This document shows, piece after piece, positions 9,701 through 17,061 of a stretch of DNA of 64,000 nucleotides. The notes under the pieces are model-generated. The model was not told where the DNA came from. It ran no database searches and worked only from the letters and a program-made list of their open reading frames with translations. Numbering within the stretch: position 1 is the stretch's first letter; every line of letters starts with the position of its first letter. Source of the stretch: Mediterraneibacter agrestimuris (GTDB lineage Bacteria; Bacillota; Clostridia; Lachnospirales; Lachnospiraceae); contig NZ_CALPDG010000001.1 of the NCBI RefSeq assembly GCF_943193195.1, positions 1 to 64,000 of the forward strand, given 5' to 3'. The translations under genes and the position numbers were made by a program.

Positions 9701-9941
9701 CAATGGCTGTTTTTCCGACAACAGCGTCTGCAAAACCTTGCTTCACTACATTGTTCTCATCAAGGAAATGTAAACGAGTCTCTGATCTATCTGCATGCAC
9801 TTGAATCCAATGGGGTCTATCCGGAAAAATGGATGTCAAACTTGTTGACAATAAATGTCGTAAAGCGTCTTCTAGCGCACCATTGTTTATTTGATGTTGC
9901 GCCGCTTGAGCATACAGGTATAATTCTTCGTTATTAATCAA
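6717..9941 (-). CDS. Large Eco57I-type adenine methyltransferase with nuclease-like N-terminus
   Basis: The 1074-residue protein starts with TTG at 9941. That codon overlaps the stop of the preceding gene by four bases and follows AAGGGGGG. Residues about 355-610 hold an N6-adenine methyltransferase: GQEFTPHWVAKAMV (motif X), FLDMCCGSGVF (384-394, AdoMet binding) and NPPW (605-608, catalytic). The remaining roughly 450 residues look like a target-recognition region, with the ending IMPRF typical of Eco57I/TaqI-like enzymes. The N-terminal part contains D72 and IEYEKN (about 80-85), which recalls the PD-(D/E)xK layout of type IIG and type ISP enzymes. The residue expected as the catalytic Lys is Glu83, followed by Lys84, so nuclease activity is doubtful. 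Size and build also resemble BREX PglX, but no other BREX genes are present. Confidence 0.87.
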   Translation of the reverse strand: MINNEELYLYAQAAQHQINNGALEDALRHLLSTSLTSIFPDRPHWIQVHADRSETRLHFLDENNVVKQGFADAVVGKTAIEYEKNLNVQAIFQEGYAQVKEYCAGLYNQGIQVDEIYGILSDTVRWYGYKVTITGKPQHGLYGVNNIVLNQADFIDLSTATELEFHKFELFVNKYLNRVQIYPLEASALVRDFGMDSSFYHRNIAIFTDLVNRAMIEKPNYAELVKRVWQNFVAYLGASDYGNFSQQTYINEFYLVTVAKIICANVINKTPIISDEQAVLRILNGRYFESRSISNLVDYDYFGWLNNEPYAAEIAECAINIQRQLTSYDFSSYTDQDLFGELLAQLANREHRLLLGQEFTPHWVAKAMVDQSLNRIPENEEPRFLDMCCGSGVFLIEAIKAVRERFDIRPDSFDERKDCVAFSCVTGFDIDPLAVMLAKANWVLAMNDLFGLHHGQIVIPIYHADSMFVATPITEKIPEDGTESIVLRFDENEIVLPALLVTPEYKKVYDSFMNRCYNLAMVRAQDPETELDEAIVERLIDNVKRESEVDLSDELIGQLRGGANDLIIQLECMQREGRNGIWYFILSNSYRPGLASHQFNCIVSNPPWLAMSKLADNPYRAMLKTRSEEYGIQPPGASHLHTELASTFLLGAIDKYLIEDGVWYCVMPGSLLSGYNHERLRREEYRGSAIPVSMLIDEIWELPKLTFKNKAIVLGGKKGGNRNAVSINGRVYEDKTTFVANQFVLKVQGRRSAWADSQRTIDVEDLINTNPMIFKQGADVMPRTALFHEFERQANGNWRFEEIVPTSQSYYLINQRKSEEGIELTATDFENEYIYKCLTSKLMSPFYVADPANVIMPGRKENGTWHALQNQDLVLMNVSTRNFFEQIQGILKKSLQRWWEDTINYRGKLSQQNFSQGNWLILSNAGGKNPCAAYISLENCDRSRLIIDQTLYWYLVNSEEEAKYIVGILNSNSLAEAIIDFQPQGEFGQRHIHTLPYKIMPRFDSENPAHQDIVSKTEALIAECAILYTQREWEALLNPNSGSLSSRRKRQQRAIRTLNSYEEYENACKAVLGI

Positions 9942-11908
9942 AGCGTTGCCCCCCTTTCTGAAAGAAGCATTCTAAGAGTATCTCTCAATTTCTGTAAAAC
10001 ATCGCCGCTATTTAGACCAAATGGCTTTAATACTATGGTATCAATTTCATCTTGAATTTTGGGAGACAGTACAAGTTCATCTCTTAACCTCTTGCCACAT
10101 TGGGCAAGTAATGCAATCTGCTTAGTTGAATACTTAGGAAATAATACTTTTCGAACATGCGCTGCTTCTACTTTAAGTGCCCCGCCTCCCATTACTGTTG
10201 AAATACACTCCATATAACATTTGAACCAAGTGGAATTCAACAATGCAAAGACAAAATATTGCATAGTAGAATCATTGTTCCACAGAGTTATAAAATTCGC
10301 ATCGACAGCAATAGGAGTATCTTCGCTTTGTTCCACAAACATGCATTCAGTAGCTTTACCACATACTCTGGGTATACACAGACATGGAATATGTCTTGGC
10401 GCCATTTCAGGAAGCATATACCAAAACTTTTTATAACCATTGATATCTTTATGCTCATTGGGTTTTACGGCAGATCGCTCAGGAAATGGTTTTAAGCTTT
10501 TCCCAGAAGTCGGAACGTAGTTTTCACCAGCACAGATATAATCTGAAGTTTCAGTATTTAATATAGAAAAACGCTTTGAGACCTGCGAGCTTAATGTTGC
10601 AAGTTCAGATCTGCGGACTTGTTTTGTGATGTATAAAACTCTTCTATTCAAAACATCTTTTGTAACGCACAGACCATGAATCTTATTTCTATTTTGTAGA
10701 ACATGCAATAAGTTTTGGTTGTCTATATTAACCTCCTGCTCATACCAATTAAAATGAACAATGGATTTGTCTGAATCTTGCGAAACAATATCGCAATAGA
10801 AAAAGTCATTTGCTCCTGTTCTTAAACCTTGACCAACACTCCATCCCATTTCGTCGATCGTAACCAGATTATCGAATGCACTTGTGGACAATACCTCTCT
10901 AATTCCAATTGGAAGAAAACTAAAGTTGTTTATTGCATGCGATTTTTTTATATAATTTCCGTCAAACAATCTCGGAAATAATGTGTAAGTACTTTCTACG
11001 GTGGCTCTACAGTCATCATTGATGATTGACACACGGTCACTTACCATGTTTGAAAAAGCAACCATACCATGAGAATTCTTGTAGAAAAGATTATCTATAA
11101 GTGATGTATCACCAACTAAATTCTTTCCCAGTTTGATGCAATATGTTTCAGAGCTTAAAGCTTCATTGAGCTCAATCGTAGATTTTCGTTGTGCGACAAT
11201 TAGACAAGTCTTAACCTGTGCATTTTCAAACCAAGCCAAACCAGAATCTGATACTATAGCCAAAACATCATAACACCTCAAAAGAAGATTTTGAATTGGA
11301 GTTGCATATTCTCTGTTCAACCATGTATCCGGAACAACCATAGCTAAATATCCATTTAACTTGACCATGGATGCACACAATAACCATGATGGCACAGCCA
11401 TATCAGACAAACCCGAATAACTTTGAGCAAGTTCAAGAAACAGCTTCTTGTCGCTCTTATCTAGATTTTTACTCTTAGAGATAGTAGAAATAAGGTTGCT
11501 TCTTATTTGTTCACCAGAAGGCAACCCGTCCATATTATCTGATTCATTCAACAGCTGATATCTTACATATGGCGGATTTGTTATCACCAAATCCCATCCA
11601 TTAGGAGCGTTCGGAACTTGTGTAACAAAAGCATCGCCTTGGATTATTTCGGATGTTGGATTGTTGCTTCGGCATGTATCAATTATTGAAGAATCGATTT
11701 CAATGCCTACCAATCGATCGATTTCCCAATCCGTTGAAGATATTGCAGAAAGCAGGTCTCCAGTACCAACCATCGGATCAATTACATTTTTTATGTGAGC
11801 TTCTTTCGGCAAAAGCGATACCAATAAATCGGATACTTTTCTTCCCGAAAAGTATTGCCCGTAGCGCTTCTGACGAGAGATTCTTTCTTTATCATTCATT
11901 GATTTCAT
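9938..11908 (-). CDS. N6-adenine DNA methyltransferase, Eco57I/TaqI-like
   Basis: The start Met-Lys-Ser-Met-Asn-Asp (11908) is preferred over a Met at 11947 because AAAGG lies about eight bases before it. The gene then overlaps the previous one by 17 bp. The 656-residue product opens with RYGQYFSGRKVSDLLV (motif X), then DPMVGTGD (about 44-51, AdoMet binding) and NPPY (about 111-114, catalytic). This gamma-type order with a long C-terminal recognition half is that of Eco57I/TaqI-class enzymes. It would methylate adenine in a specific DNA sequence. It overlaps by four bases with the larger methyltransferase downstream, so the two are probably made in fixed ratio. No nuclease domain is evident. 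The methyltransferase call is secure; the recognition sequence cannot be read from the sequence. Confidence 0.9.
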   Translation of the reverse strand: MKSMNDKERISRQKRYGQYFSGRKVSDLLVSLLPKEAHIKNVIDPMVGTGDLLSAISSTDWEIDRLVGIEIDSSIIDTCRSNNPTSEIIQGDAFVTQVPNAPNGWDLVITNPPYVRYQLLNESDNMDGLPSGEQIRSNLISTISKSKNLDKSDKKLFLELAQSYSGLSDMAVPSWLLCASMVKLNGYLAMVVPDTWLNREYATPIQNLLLRCYDVLAIVSDSGLAWFENAQVKTCLIVAQRKSTIELNEALSSETYCIKLGKNLVGDTSLIDNLFYKNSHGMVAFSNMVSDRVSIINDDCRATVESTYTLFPRLFDGNYIKKSHAINNFSFLPIGIREVLSTSAFDNLVTIDEMGWSVGQGLRTGANDFFYCDIVSQDSDKSIVHFNWYEQEVNIDNQNLLHVLQNRNKIHGLCVTKDVLNRRVLYITKQVRRSELATLSSQVSKRFSILNTETSDYICAGENYVPTSGKSLKPFPERSAVKPNEHKDINGYKKFWYMLPEMAPRHIPCLCIPRVCGKATECMFVEQSEDTPIAVDANFITLWNNDSTMQYFVFALLNSTWFKCYMECISTVMGGGALKVEAAHVRKVLFPKYSTKQIALLAQCGKRLRDELVLSPKIQDEIDTIVLKPFGLNSGDVLQKLRDTLRMLLSERGATL

Positions 11909-13676
11909 CACTATACCTTTCAATGTAAGCATATGCATCCTTAGCATCTAAAGCAACTACTTGCCCTCGTTTCAAGCACTCATTAACATAAAGAGAATAA
12001 ATCCTACGCTCATCAACAATCCCTGAATTGTATGCTTCTGCAATCAGCATATCCAAAATATGTTGATCTCGAATCACATCATTTTTTTCTTGTTCAGCAG
12101 CTTTTAATAAAACCAGAGGATCCCCTTGAACAGAACCTGCAGATACCACTTGCTTGAAACTTGACTGTTTTTTATCCAAGATGCTTGCCATACAAACAGC
12201 TAAACCAGAATCTATAATAGCATTTTCAAAAGCTTTCCAAATTTTGGCTTTAGCCGCATGAAATACTACTGCAGCATAATGATCCGATTTAAGTACACGA
12301 GCAATTTCTGTAAACACTTGTGTCAACATACATTGGTAATCAGACACACTTTTTTCCTGTGAAGGACTTATAATAATCTCTTTTTCGCGGTCTGTTGTTT
12401 GATCCAACCACAATTCATTAATTTGATTAACTTCAGCATAAGGAATAAAATCTCCGAAAGGAGGATCTGTAAACACAAAGTCAATCGATCCTGTTTTCTC
12501 TAACATTTCCTCGCTCGAAGAATTGTAAACCTTCAATTCTCCAGTACATTTTTCTAATAGACCATATGCTTCATAGAAGGGAATCGATTTACGCTTCAAC
12601 CCTAAAAGGATATTCTTTTCGACAGGTAATTTGCTAATGTACAGAACACCACTTTGAGCACCTGTCAAAACAAAATCTTTTGCATTTCGTTTCGCAACCA
12701 CACGAGTCATCATTGTACAATGAGTAGCATTATAACTGAGCAAAAGAAGCTGTAAAGCATCTCGAATTTTGTCTGGATACTGTTCTGTTAGTTTCCATAA
12801 CCTGTACATGACGCAATAGTTTCTCTTTGTGTAGAACTGGTGCAAATGAGTAATGCCCAAATGATAACCTGCTCTATGAAGTTCTCCCCAGCATATTTCC
12901 TTCGGCATATCAGATTCTTCATATTCCCGTTCTTCCAATGTTTGGATGAAAACTCGATCTTCGTCATTTGCTTTGCGATCCCAGTTCTCACCGTTTGTTG
13001 CTCCGTATATCCACGCAGGCTCACGCTTTTTACGAACAACATTCTTTTTCAAAAGTGAATCATAAACATTTTCAAGAGCAGGCTTGAAAATCTCAGTATT
13101 ATGAGTTTTTCCACAATGAGGACAGGTTATTGTTTTTGCGAACTGCACTGGATTGCGACTGGTGCCATTTTCGAAGTAGGATAGTTCCTTGCCACATTCA
13201 GGACAAATTAATACCTCACTCCAAATAATATGGCGCATAATTCCATCATTACCATGTGCATCTTTAGTCCTGTAATACCACGCTAATTCCATTTCAGCAC
13301 GCTGCACAAAATCATTTACCGAATAACGAAATTCATTTGCAGTTAACCTATTAGAAAGAGTTTTTGCCGCAAAAGAACCATATGTACCAATTTCATATAA
13401 TACGGCATTTCTTTTTCCCCACTTCGGCGTTACACCAAGACCATCCGCTAACTCTTTCATTTTTGCTGTGGGATATTCACAAAGTAACGCAGCTATTCCT
13501 GTACTTCCGCTGCCACCAAATGCATCTAAAACAGTATCCTCTGGATTTGTAAAGCAAGCGATATATACAGCAATAGCCTCCGGTGAAATCTTTGTGGGAT
13601 AAGGAAAAGTATTATAAAATGCGCCAGACCTTGTAGATGGCAATGGTTTAGATAACAGTTTCTTTAAATTATTCAT
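11892..13676 (-). CDS. DNA methyltransferase with internal Zn-ribbon (COG1743/DUF1156-like)
   Basis: The start Met-Asn-Asn-Leu-Lys-Lys at 13676 has GGAG six bases upstream; a Met at 13718 does not. The 594-residue protein has an AdoMet-binding FGGSGSTG (about 53-60) near the N-terminus and a catalytic DPPFGD (about 404-409) far downstream. In between sits a Zn-ribbon with CPEC (158-161) and CPHC (185-188). The wide separation and the zinc insert match the adenine-specific methylases described as containing a Zn-ribbon (COG1743). Relatives of this group occur in defence islands. It is the first enzyme of the operon and overlaps the next gene by 17 bp. With two Eco57I-type enzymes behind it, the operon has three dissimilar methyltransferases, which is unusual for a single modification system. 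Confidence 0.87.
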   Translation of the reverse strand: MNNLKKLLSKPLPSTRSGAFYNTFPYPTKISPEAIAVYIACFTNPEDTVLDAFGGSGSTGIAALLCEYPTAKMKELADGLGVTPKWGKRNAVLYEIGTYGSFAAKTLSNRLTANEFRYSVNDFVQRAEMELAWYYRTKDAHGNDGIMRHIIWSEVLICPECGKELSYFENGTSRNPVQFAKTITCPHCGKTHNTEIFKPALENVYDSLLKKNVVRKKREPAWIYGATNGENWDRKANDEDRVFIQTLEEREYEESDMPKEICWGELHRAGYHLGITHLHQFYTKRNYCVMYRLWKLTEQYPDKIRDALQLLLLSYNATHCTMMTRVVAKRNAKDFVLTGAQSGVLYISKLPVEKNILLGLKRKSIPFYEAYGLLEKCTGELKVYNSSSEEMLEKTGSIDFVFTDPPFGDFIPYAEVNQINELWLDQTTDREKEIIISPSQEKSVSDYQCMLTQVFTEIARVLKSDHYAAVVFHAAKAKIWKAFENAIIDSGLAVCMASILDKKQSSFKQVVSAGSVQGDPLVLLKAAEQEKNDVIRDQHILDMLIAEAYNSGIVDERRIYSLYVNECLKRGQVVALDAKDAYAYIERYSDEINE

Positions 13677-13714
13677 TATTATCTCCGTACTATGTATATA
13701 ATCTTTGTCTGCTC

Positions 13715-13924
13715 TCAATTGCAGTCTGTTGTAATTTCCATAATATCGCCTATATCACAATTAAGTGCTGTGCAGATTTTAACTAACACATCCGTCGTAA
13801 CATTTTCGTTTTTTCCAAGTTTTGCCATAGAAGCATGGCTAATACCAGCTGCAATGCATAAATCCTTCTTTTTCATATCTCGTTCAGTTAATATCTTCCA
13901 TAATTTTTTGTAACTCACTGCCAT
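13715..13924 (-). CDS. XRE-family regulator of the defence operon
   Basis: The 69-residue protein (start MAVSYKKLW at 13924, with GAGGTG six bases before) is a bare Cro/CI helix-turn-helix: DMKKKDLCIAAGISHASMAKLGKNENVT, then the common VKICTALNCDIGDIMEI ending. It is the first gene of the methyltransferase/nuclease operon, 38 bp before the next start. The promoter found upstream carries a perfect dyad across the expected transcription start. Small XRE proteins in this position usually repress their own operon, which limits toxicity of restriction functions until modification is complete, as C-proteins do in restriction-modification systems. That role is inferred from position. Confidence 0.85.
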   Translation of the reverse strand: MAVSYKKLWKILTERDMKKKDLCIAAGISHASMAKLGKNENVTTDVLVKICTALNCDIGDIMEITTDCN

Positions 13925-13985
13925 AATATGCACCTCATCCATTATGTATAAAAACGCTTCTTTAAACTTTGTAAATAGAATTTTT

Positions 13986-14038
13986 TTCAGCGAACGCTGA
14001 ATTTATATTAGTATAGCACACGAAAACATTTTCAGCAA
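13986..14038 (-). promoter_or_regulatory. Promoter and operator dyad of the defence operon
   Basis: On the minus strand there is TTGCTG (-35, 14033-14038), a 17-bp spacer and TATACT (-10, 14010-14015). Immediately downstream is the palindrome TTCAGCGAACGCTGAA (13986-14001), with 7-bp arms around two bases. It covers the region just after the likely transcription start. It is the obvious candidate operator for the XRE protein encoded next, leaving a leader of about 80 bases before that gene. Confidence 0.65.
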
Positions 14039-14076
14039 ATCAAGTGTTTAGAACCCTAAAATTTGAATCTGTCGAA

Positions 14077-14547
14077 TTACAACTTGCAAACAATATATTC
14101 TTCATCGTTTTCATTAACAATATTGAAACCGACCTTCGTATACATATGGACAGCATTATTTATCTTTTGAACCGACAATGATGCCTGCTTATATCCTTGC
14201 TTTTTAAGTTCAAAAAGCATTCTTTTCATCAATTCCGTTCCTATGCCATAATTCCTATACTCTTTAAGAAGCGAAATAGCAAATGACGGAGTTTCATCAT
14301 CGACATGTCCATAATCATCCATAATGCGAACTCACACTGCTCCTACTATTTTGTCATCACATTCGGCTACATAACAGATATCACCTTTTTGTTTGCCAAA
14401 ATCTGTTACATATACTTGTAATTCCGGTTGTTTAATAATTTCATATGGCGGTGCATCAACTCCATCTGGAATAAATATCGCTTCATACAAAAATTTATTT
14501 AATACATTTAGTTCATTCTGCTTTAATTCTCTTATCTCGTAACTCAT
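14077..14547 (-). pseudogene. GNAT acetyltransferase interrupted by one stop codon
   Basis: Two adjoining pieces on the same strand and in the same frame make one GNAT-fold N-acetyltransferase of about 156 residues. The N-terminal piece starts with MSYEIRELKQNEL (14547, GGAG six bases before) and reaches CDDKIVGAV. A TGA stop follows at 14332-14334, then Val-Arg-Ile-Met-Asp-Asp and the C-terminal piece with the acetyl-CoA loop YRNYGIGTELMKRML and the final VGFNIV strand. In relatives a Trp usually sits where the TGA is, so a single TGG-to-TGA change explains it. The acceptor substrate is unknown. An alternative is recoding or restart at the Met at 14322, but the second piece alone would lack the first half of the fold. 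Confidence 0.8.
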
Positions 14548-14575
14548 ATAAATCTCCAATTTACTATTCTATAAA

Positions 14576-14983
14576 TCAGTTGTTATATCCATCAATCAAA
14601 TCGTAACTCATATCCAAAAAATCTAAAATCTTTGATTCTCCCACTGTTCCATCCAACAAAATCGTAATCCAATGTTGCTTATTCATGTGATAGCCCGGCA
14701 GAAAACCATAGGTCTGGATAATCATTCCTGTCATTTCCGGATCACATTTAACATCTATAATTTCCACGGTATCATCTCCATCCAATCCAAGTTTGGATCT
14801 CTCAACATTCATGATCACCGCATACCATTTTCCATTATGATGGCGAAGCACTGCACTATCCGGAGAACTGCTCCACAAATATTCAGGTATTGTTCCATAC
14901 TGCTTCTTCACATATTCAAAGATTTCTTCTCTATCCACTCTTTTTTTCACCTCTGGATGTTCTCGTATATTGACAATAATCAT
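14576..14983 (-). CDS. MmcQ/YjbR-family protein
   Basis: The 135-residue protein has the features of the MmcQ/YjbR family: FEYVKKQYGTIPEYLW near the N-terminus, a central beta-rich WYAVIMNVERSKLGL, the loop VKCDPEM and the C-terminal HWITILLDG followed by a helix with DMSYDLI. The family has a cysteine-lacking double-wing fold that was suggested to bind DNA, but no reaction is established. It lies 28 bp upstream of the broken acetyltransferase gene on the same strand and both look like ordinary cargo next to the mobilisation genes. Family assignment is good and function is open. Confidence 0.82.
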   Translation of the reverse strand: MIIVNIREHPEVKKRVDREEIFEYVKKQYGTIPEYLWSSSPDSAVLRHHNGKWYAVIMNVERSKLGLDGDDTVEIIDVKCDPEMTGMIIQTYGFLPGYHMNKQHWITILLDGTVGESKILDFLDMSYDLIDGYNN

Positions 14984-15059
14984 ACCACATTTTCATGAGC
15001 TGCACTACCTGTTCAGTTCCTCAAATTCTTTTGCACTTCTCTATTTCACCTGAATTTAT

Positions 15060-15190
15060 CTATTAGAGGGTAGAACAGCAAGGACAGGAAGTGTATATAC
15101 ACTTCCACAAAAATGGCAATTCAGGGAACCCTGCCCTAAATTGAAAACCCCGAAGCACCCCAAAACCGAATTACGTACAGAAGGAGAAAA
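15060..15190 (+). other. Probable origin of transfer (oriT) upstream of mobC
   Basis: This non-coding stretch just before the mobC/relaxase genes contains a perfect 20-bp palindrome, GGAAGTGTATATACACTTCC (15087-15106). A second dyad, CAGGGAACCCTG (15122-15133), and a C-rich strand with CCCCGAAGCACCCC (15149-15162) follow. Dyads followed by an unpaired C-rich nick region directly upstream of mobC and a MobP relaxase are typical of oriT. The nick position is not determined. Confidence 0.55.
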
Positions 15191-15195
15191 TAGAC

Positions 15196-15519
15196 ATGTC
15201 AAACAGAAAAAGAAACATCCAAATATTGTTTTGTGTTACTCCAGAGGAAAAGAAGCTGATCCGCCAAAAGATGATTCTGTCAAAGACCAGAAACATGGGC
15301 GCCTATCTTAGAAAAATGGCTATCGACGGCTATATCATCAACACCGACACAACCCCGATCAAGCAGATGTACGAAGAGATGCACAAAATCGGTGTAAACA
15401 TCAACCAGATTGCAAAAAAGGTAAATACCACCGGTGATTTGTACCCGGAAGAAATGGAAGAATTGAGAAGGATGGTAAGCGAGATATGGCATATATTAAA
15501 ATCTTCCCCATTAAAGTAA
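15196..15519 (+). CDS. MobC-like relaxosome accessory protein
   Basis: The 107-residue protein begins after AAGGAGAAAATAGAC and has the build of MobC/relaxosome proteins. An N-terminal ribbon-helix-helix-like part (NIQILFCVTPEEKKLIRQKM, then MGAYLRKMAIDGYI) is followed by the hallmark helix IKQMYEEMHKIGVNINQIAKKVNTTG. Such proteins bind oriT and help the relaxase open the DNA strands. It sits immediately upstream of, and overlaps by 34 bp with, the relaxase gene, and downstream of an oriT-like region, so the three make a compact mobilisation cassette that would borrow the transfer channel of a helper element. Confidence 0.88.
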   Translation: MSNRKRNIQILFCVTPEEKKLIRQKMILSKTRNMGAYLRKMAIDGYIINTDTTPIKQMYEEMHKIGVNINQIAKKVNTTGDLYPEEMEELRRMVSEIWHILKSSPLK

Positions 15520-16853
15520 CTGACAAAAAAGCGCTGGACTATATTATGAATCCGGACAAAACCGAAGAAAAATTACTGATTTCCAGTTTTGCCTGTTCCC
15601 CAGAATCTGCTGATCTGGAATTTGCTTTCACCAGAGATGAAGGTAAAAAGAACGTGATGGATAAAGGCAACAATCTGGCATTTCATTTAATTCAATCTTT
15701 TAAGCCTGGAGAGGTTGACGCTGAAACCGCACATAAGCTCGGCAAAGAATTTGCTGACGAAGTACTAAAAGGGAAATATGAATATGTCATCAGTACCCAT
15801 GTTGACCAGAACCATATTCATAACCATATCATTTTTAATGCTACCAGCTTTGTTGACCATCATAAATATGTCTCCAACAAACGCAGTTATCATAAAATCT
15901 GCAGGATCAGCAACCGTATTTGCCAGGAAAACGGTCTGGCCACCAGTATGCCAACCGGCGAAAAAGGGAAATCTTATAAAGAAAATATGGAATACCATCG
16001 TGGAAACAGCTGGAAAGCAAAACTAAAAGTCGCTGTAGATAAAGCGATCTGGTCATCCATCAACTATGATGAGTTTCTTCAAAAAATGAAGCTTGCCGGA
16101 TATGAGATCCGTCAGGGAAAGAACCTGGCTTTCCGGGCACCGGAGCAAAAAAACTTTACAAATATGAAATCTCTGGGTAGCTATTATACGGAAGAAAATG
16201 TATTACTCCGCCTTGAGAAAAATCGGCATAAAACAAAATCTCCACGTAACGTCTCCAGAGAAGTACGACTTTTTGTCAATATCTCATCTTATGTAAGTAC
16301 CGGAAACCGTGCCGTATTTGAACGGTGGGCACAACTCAATAATCTGAAAGAAGCAGCACGAACCTTCAATTATCTATCCGAAAACAATTTGCTGAATTAC
16401 GAAGACTTTAGGCAGCATATTGCAGATATTGATAATTCTTTTATTGCTACGGAACAGCGAATTTCTGAATTAAGCTCTGAAATATCCCACCAGGAACTTA
16501 TTCAGAAACATTGTTCGTCCTACCGTACCTGCAGAAAAATAGTAGAAGATGCAAAAACAGCACCGGATCCTCAGAAATATAAAGCCGCTCACCAGTCAGA
16601 ATACAAACTGCATGATTCCTTAAAACAGCAATTACAGGAACTGGGCATTACCAAATTACCTTCCCCGGAAAGACTGCAGAAAAAAATAGACAACCTTAGA
16701 AATGAACGTTCTTCTGCGACCAAAGAAAAGCAAGATTTAGAAAAAAGACGATCTACATTAAATACCATAACCGCCAATTTCAACACCTTGCTATCCAATG
16801 ACGCACATTTCAAGGATATTTCTGAACACCGGCAAGAGGAACATGACTTATAA
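15486..16853 (+). CDS. MobP-type relaxase
   Basis: The 455-residue protein has an N-terminal relaxase domain: a candidate nicking Tyr19 (ALDYI) and the metal-binding HVDQNHIHNH signature with His105, His110, His112 and His114. After that comes an alpha-helical region and a C-terminal coiled-coil (about 310-440) with LSSEISHQELI and KKIDNLRNERSSATKEKQDLEKR. Such enzymes nick one strand at oriT, stay covalently bound and pilot it to a recipient cell. It overlaps mobC by 34 bp and is followed by a terminator. No type IV secretion genes are in the window, so it would need a helper element. Confidence 0.92.
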   Translation: MAYIKIFPIKVTDKKALDYIMNPDKTEEKLLISSFACSPESADLEFAFTRDEGKKNVMDKGNNLAFHLIQSFKPGEVDAETAHKLGKEFADEVLKGKYEYVISTHVDQNHIHNHIIFNATSFVDHHKYVSNKRSYHKICRISNRICQENGLATSMPTGEKGKSYKENMEYHRGNSWKAKLKVAVDKAIWSSINYDEFLQKMKLAGYEIRQGKNLAFRAPEQKNFTNMKSLGSYYTEENVLLRLEKNRHKTKSPRNVSREVRLFVNISSYVSTGNRAVFERWAQLNNLKEAARTFNYLSENNLLNYEDFRQHIADIDNSFIATEQRISELSSEISHQELIQKHCSSYRTCRKIVEDAKTAPDPQKYKAAHQSEYKLHDSLKQQLQELGITKLPSPERLQKKIDNLRNERSSATKEKQDLEKRRSTLNTITANFNTLLSNDAHFKDISEHRQEEHDL

Positions 16854-16870
16854 TAATCTCCATATGCTAT

Positions 16871-16918
16871 GAGCTAAGGTCAATTACACTGTACATCATT
16901 GGCCTTAGCTCATTTTTT
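16871..16918 (+). terminator. Terminator after the relaxase gene
   Basis: GAGCTAAGGTCAAT (16871-16884) pairs with ATTGGCCTTAGCTC (16898-16911) with one mismatch and is followed by ATTTTTT, starting 18 bp after the relaxase stop. Confidence 0.85.
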
Positions 16919-16944
16919 ACTCTTCATCAATTTCAAACAAAAAT

Positions 16945-16973
16945 CCCTCCAAACTCAAAACGGGTTTAGAGGG
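16945..16973. repeat. Second hairpin in the mobilisation/ABC intergenic gap
   Basis: CCCTCCAAACTC and GGGTTTAGAGGG form a 12-bp stem with two mismatches around a five-base loop. It has no clear T-run on either side. It lies between the relaxase terminator and the 3' end of the GntR gene and could be a weak terminator or an element scar. Confidence 0.4.
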
Positions 16974-17061
16974 CAGATGGAATTTTATCTGGGCGTGACA
17001 AATCCGCACACCAAAGCACCGTTTTTTATTGGCGGGCCTATGCCTTTCTATTAATAGTTCT

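Noticed and set aside
6717-13676. Possible BREX or DISARM system
   Set aside because: The large methyltransferase resembles PglX or DrmMI, but BrxC/PglZ/BrxL and DrmA/DrmB/DrmC genes are absent; the nuclease and helicase are of the OLD/UvrD type.
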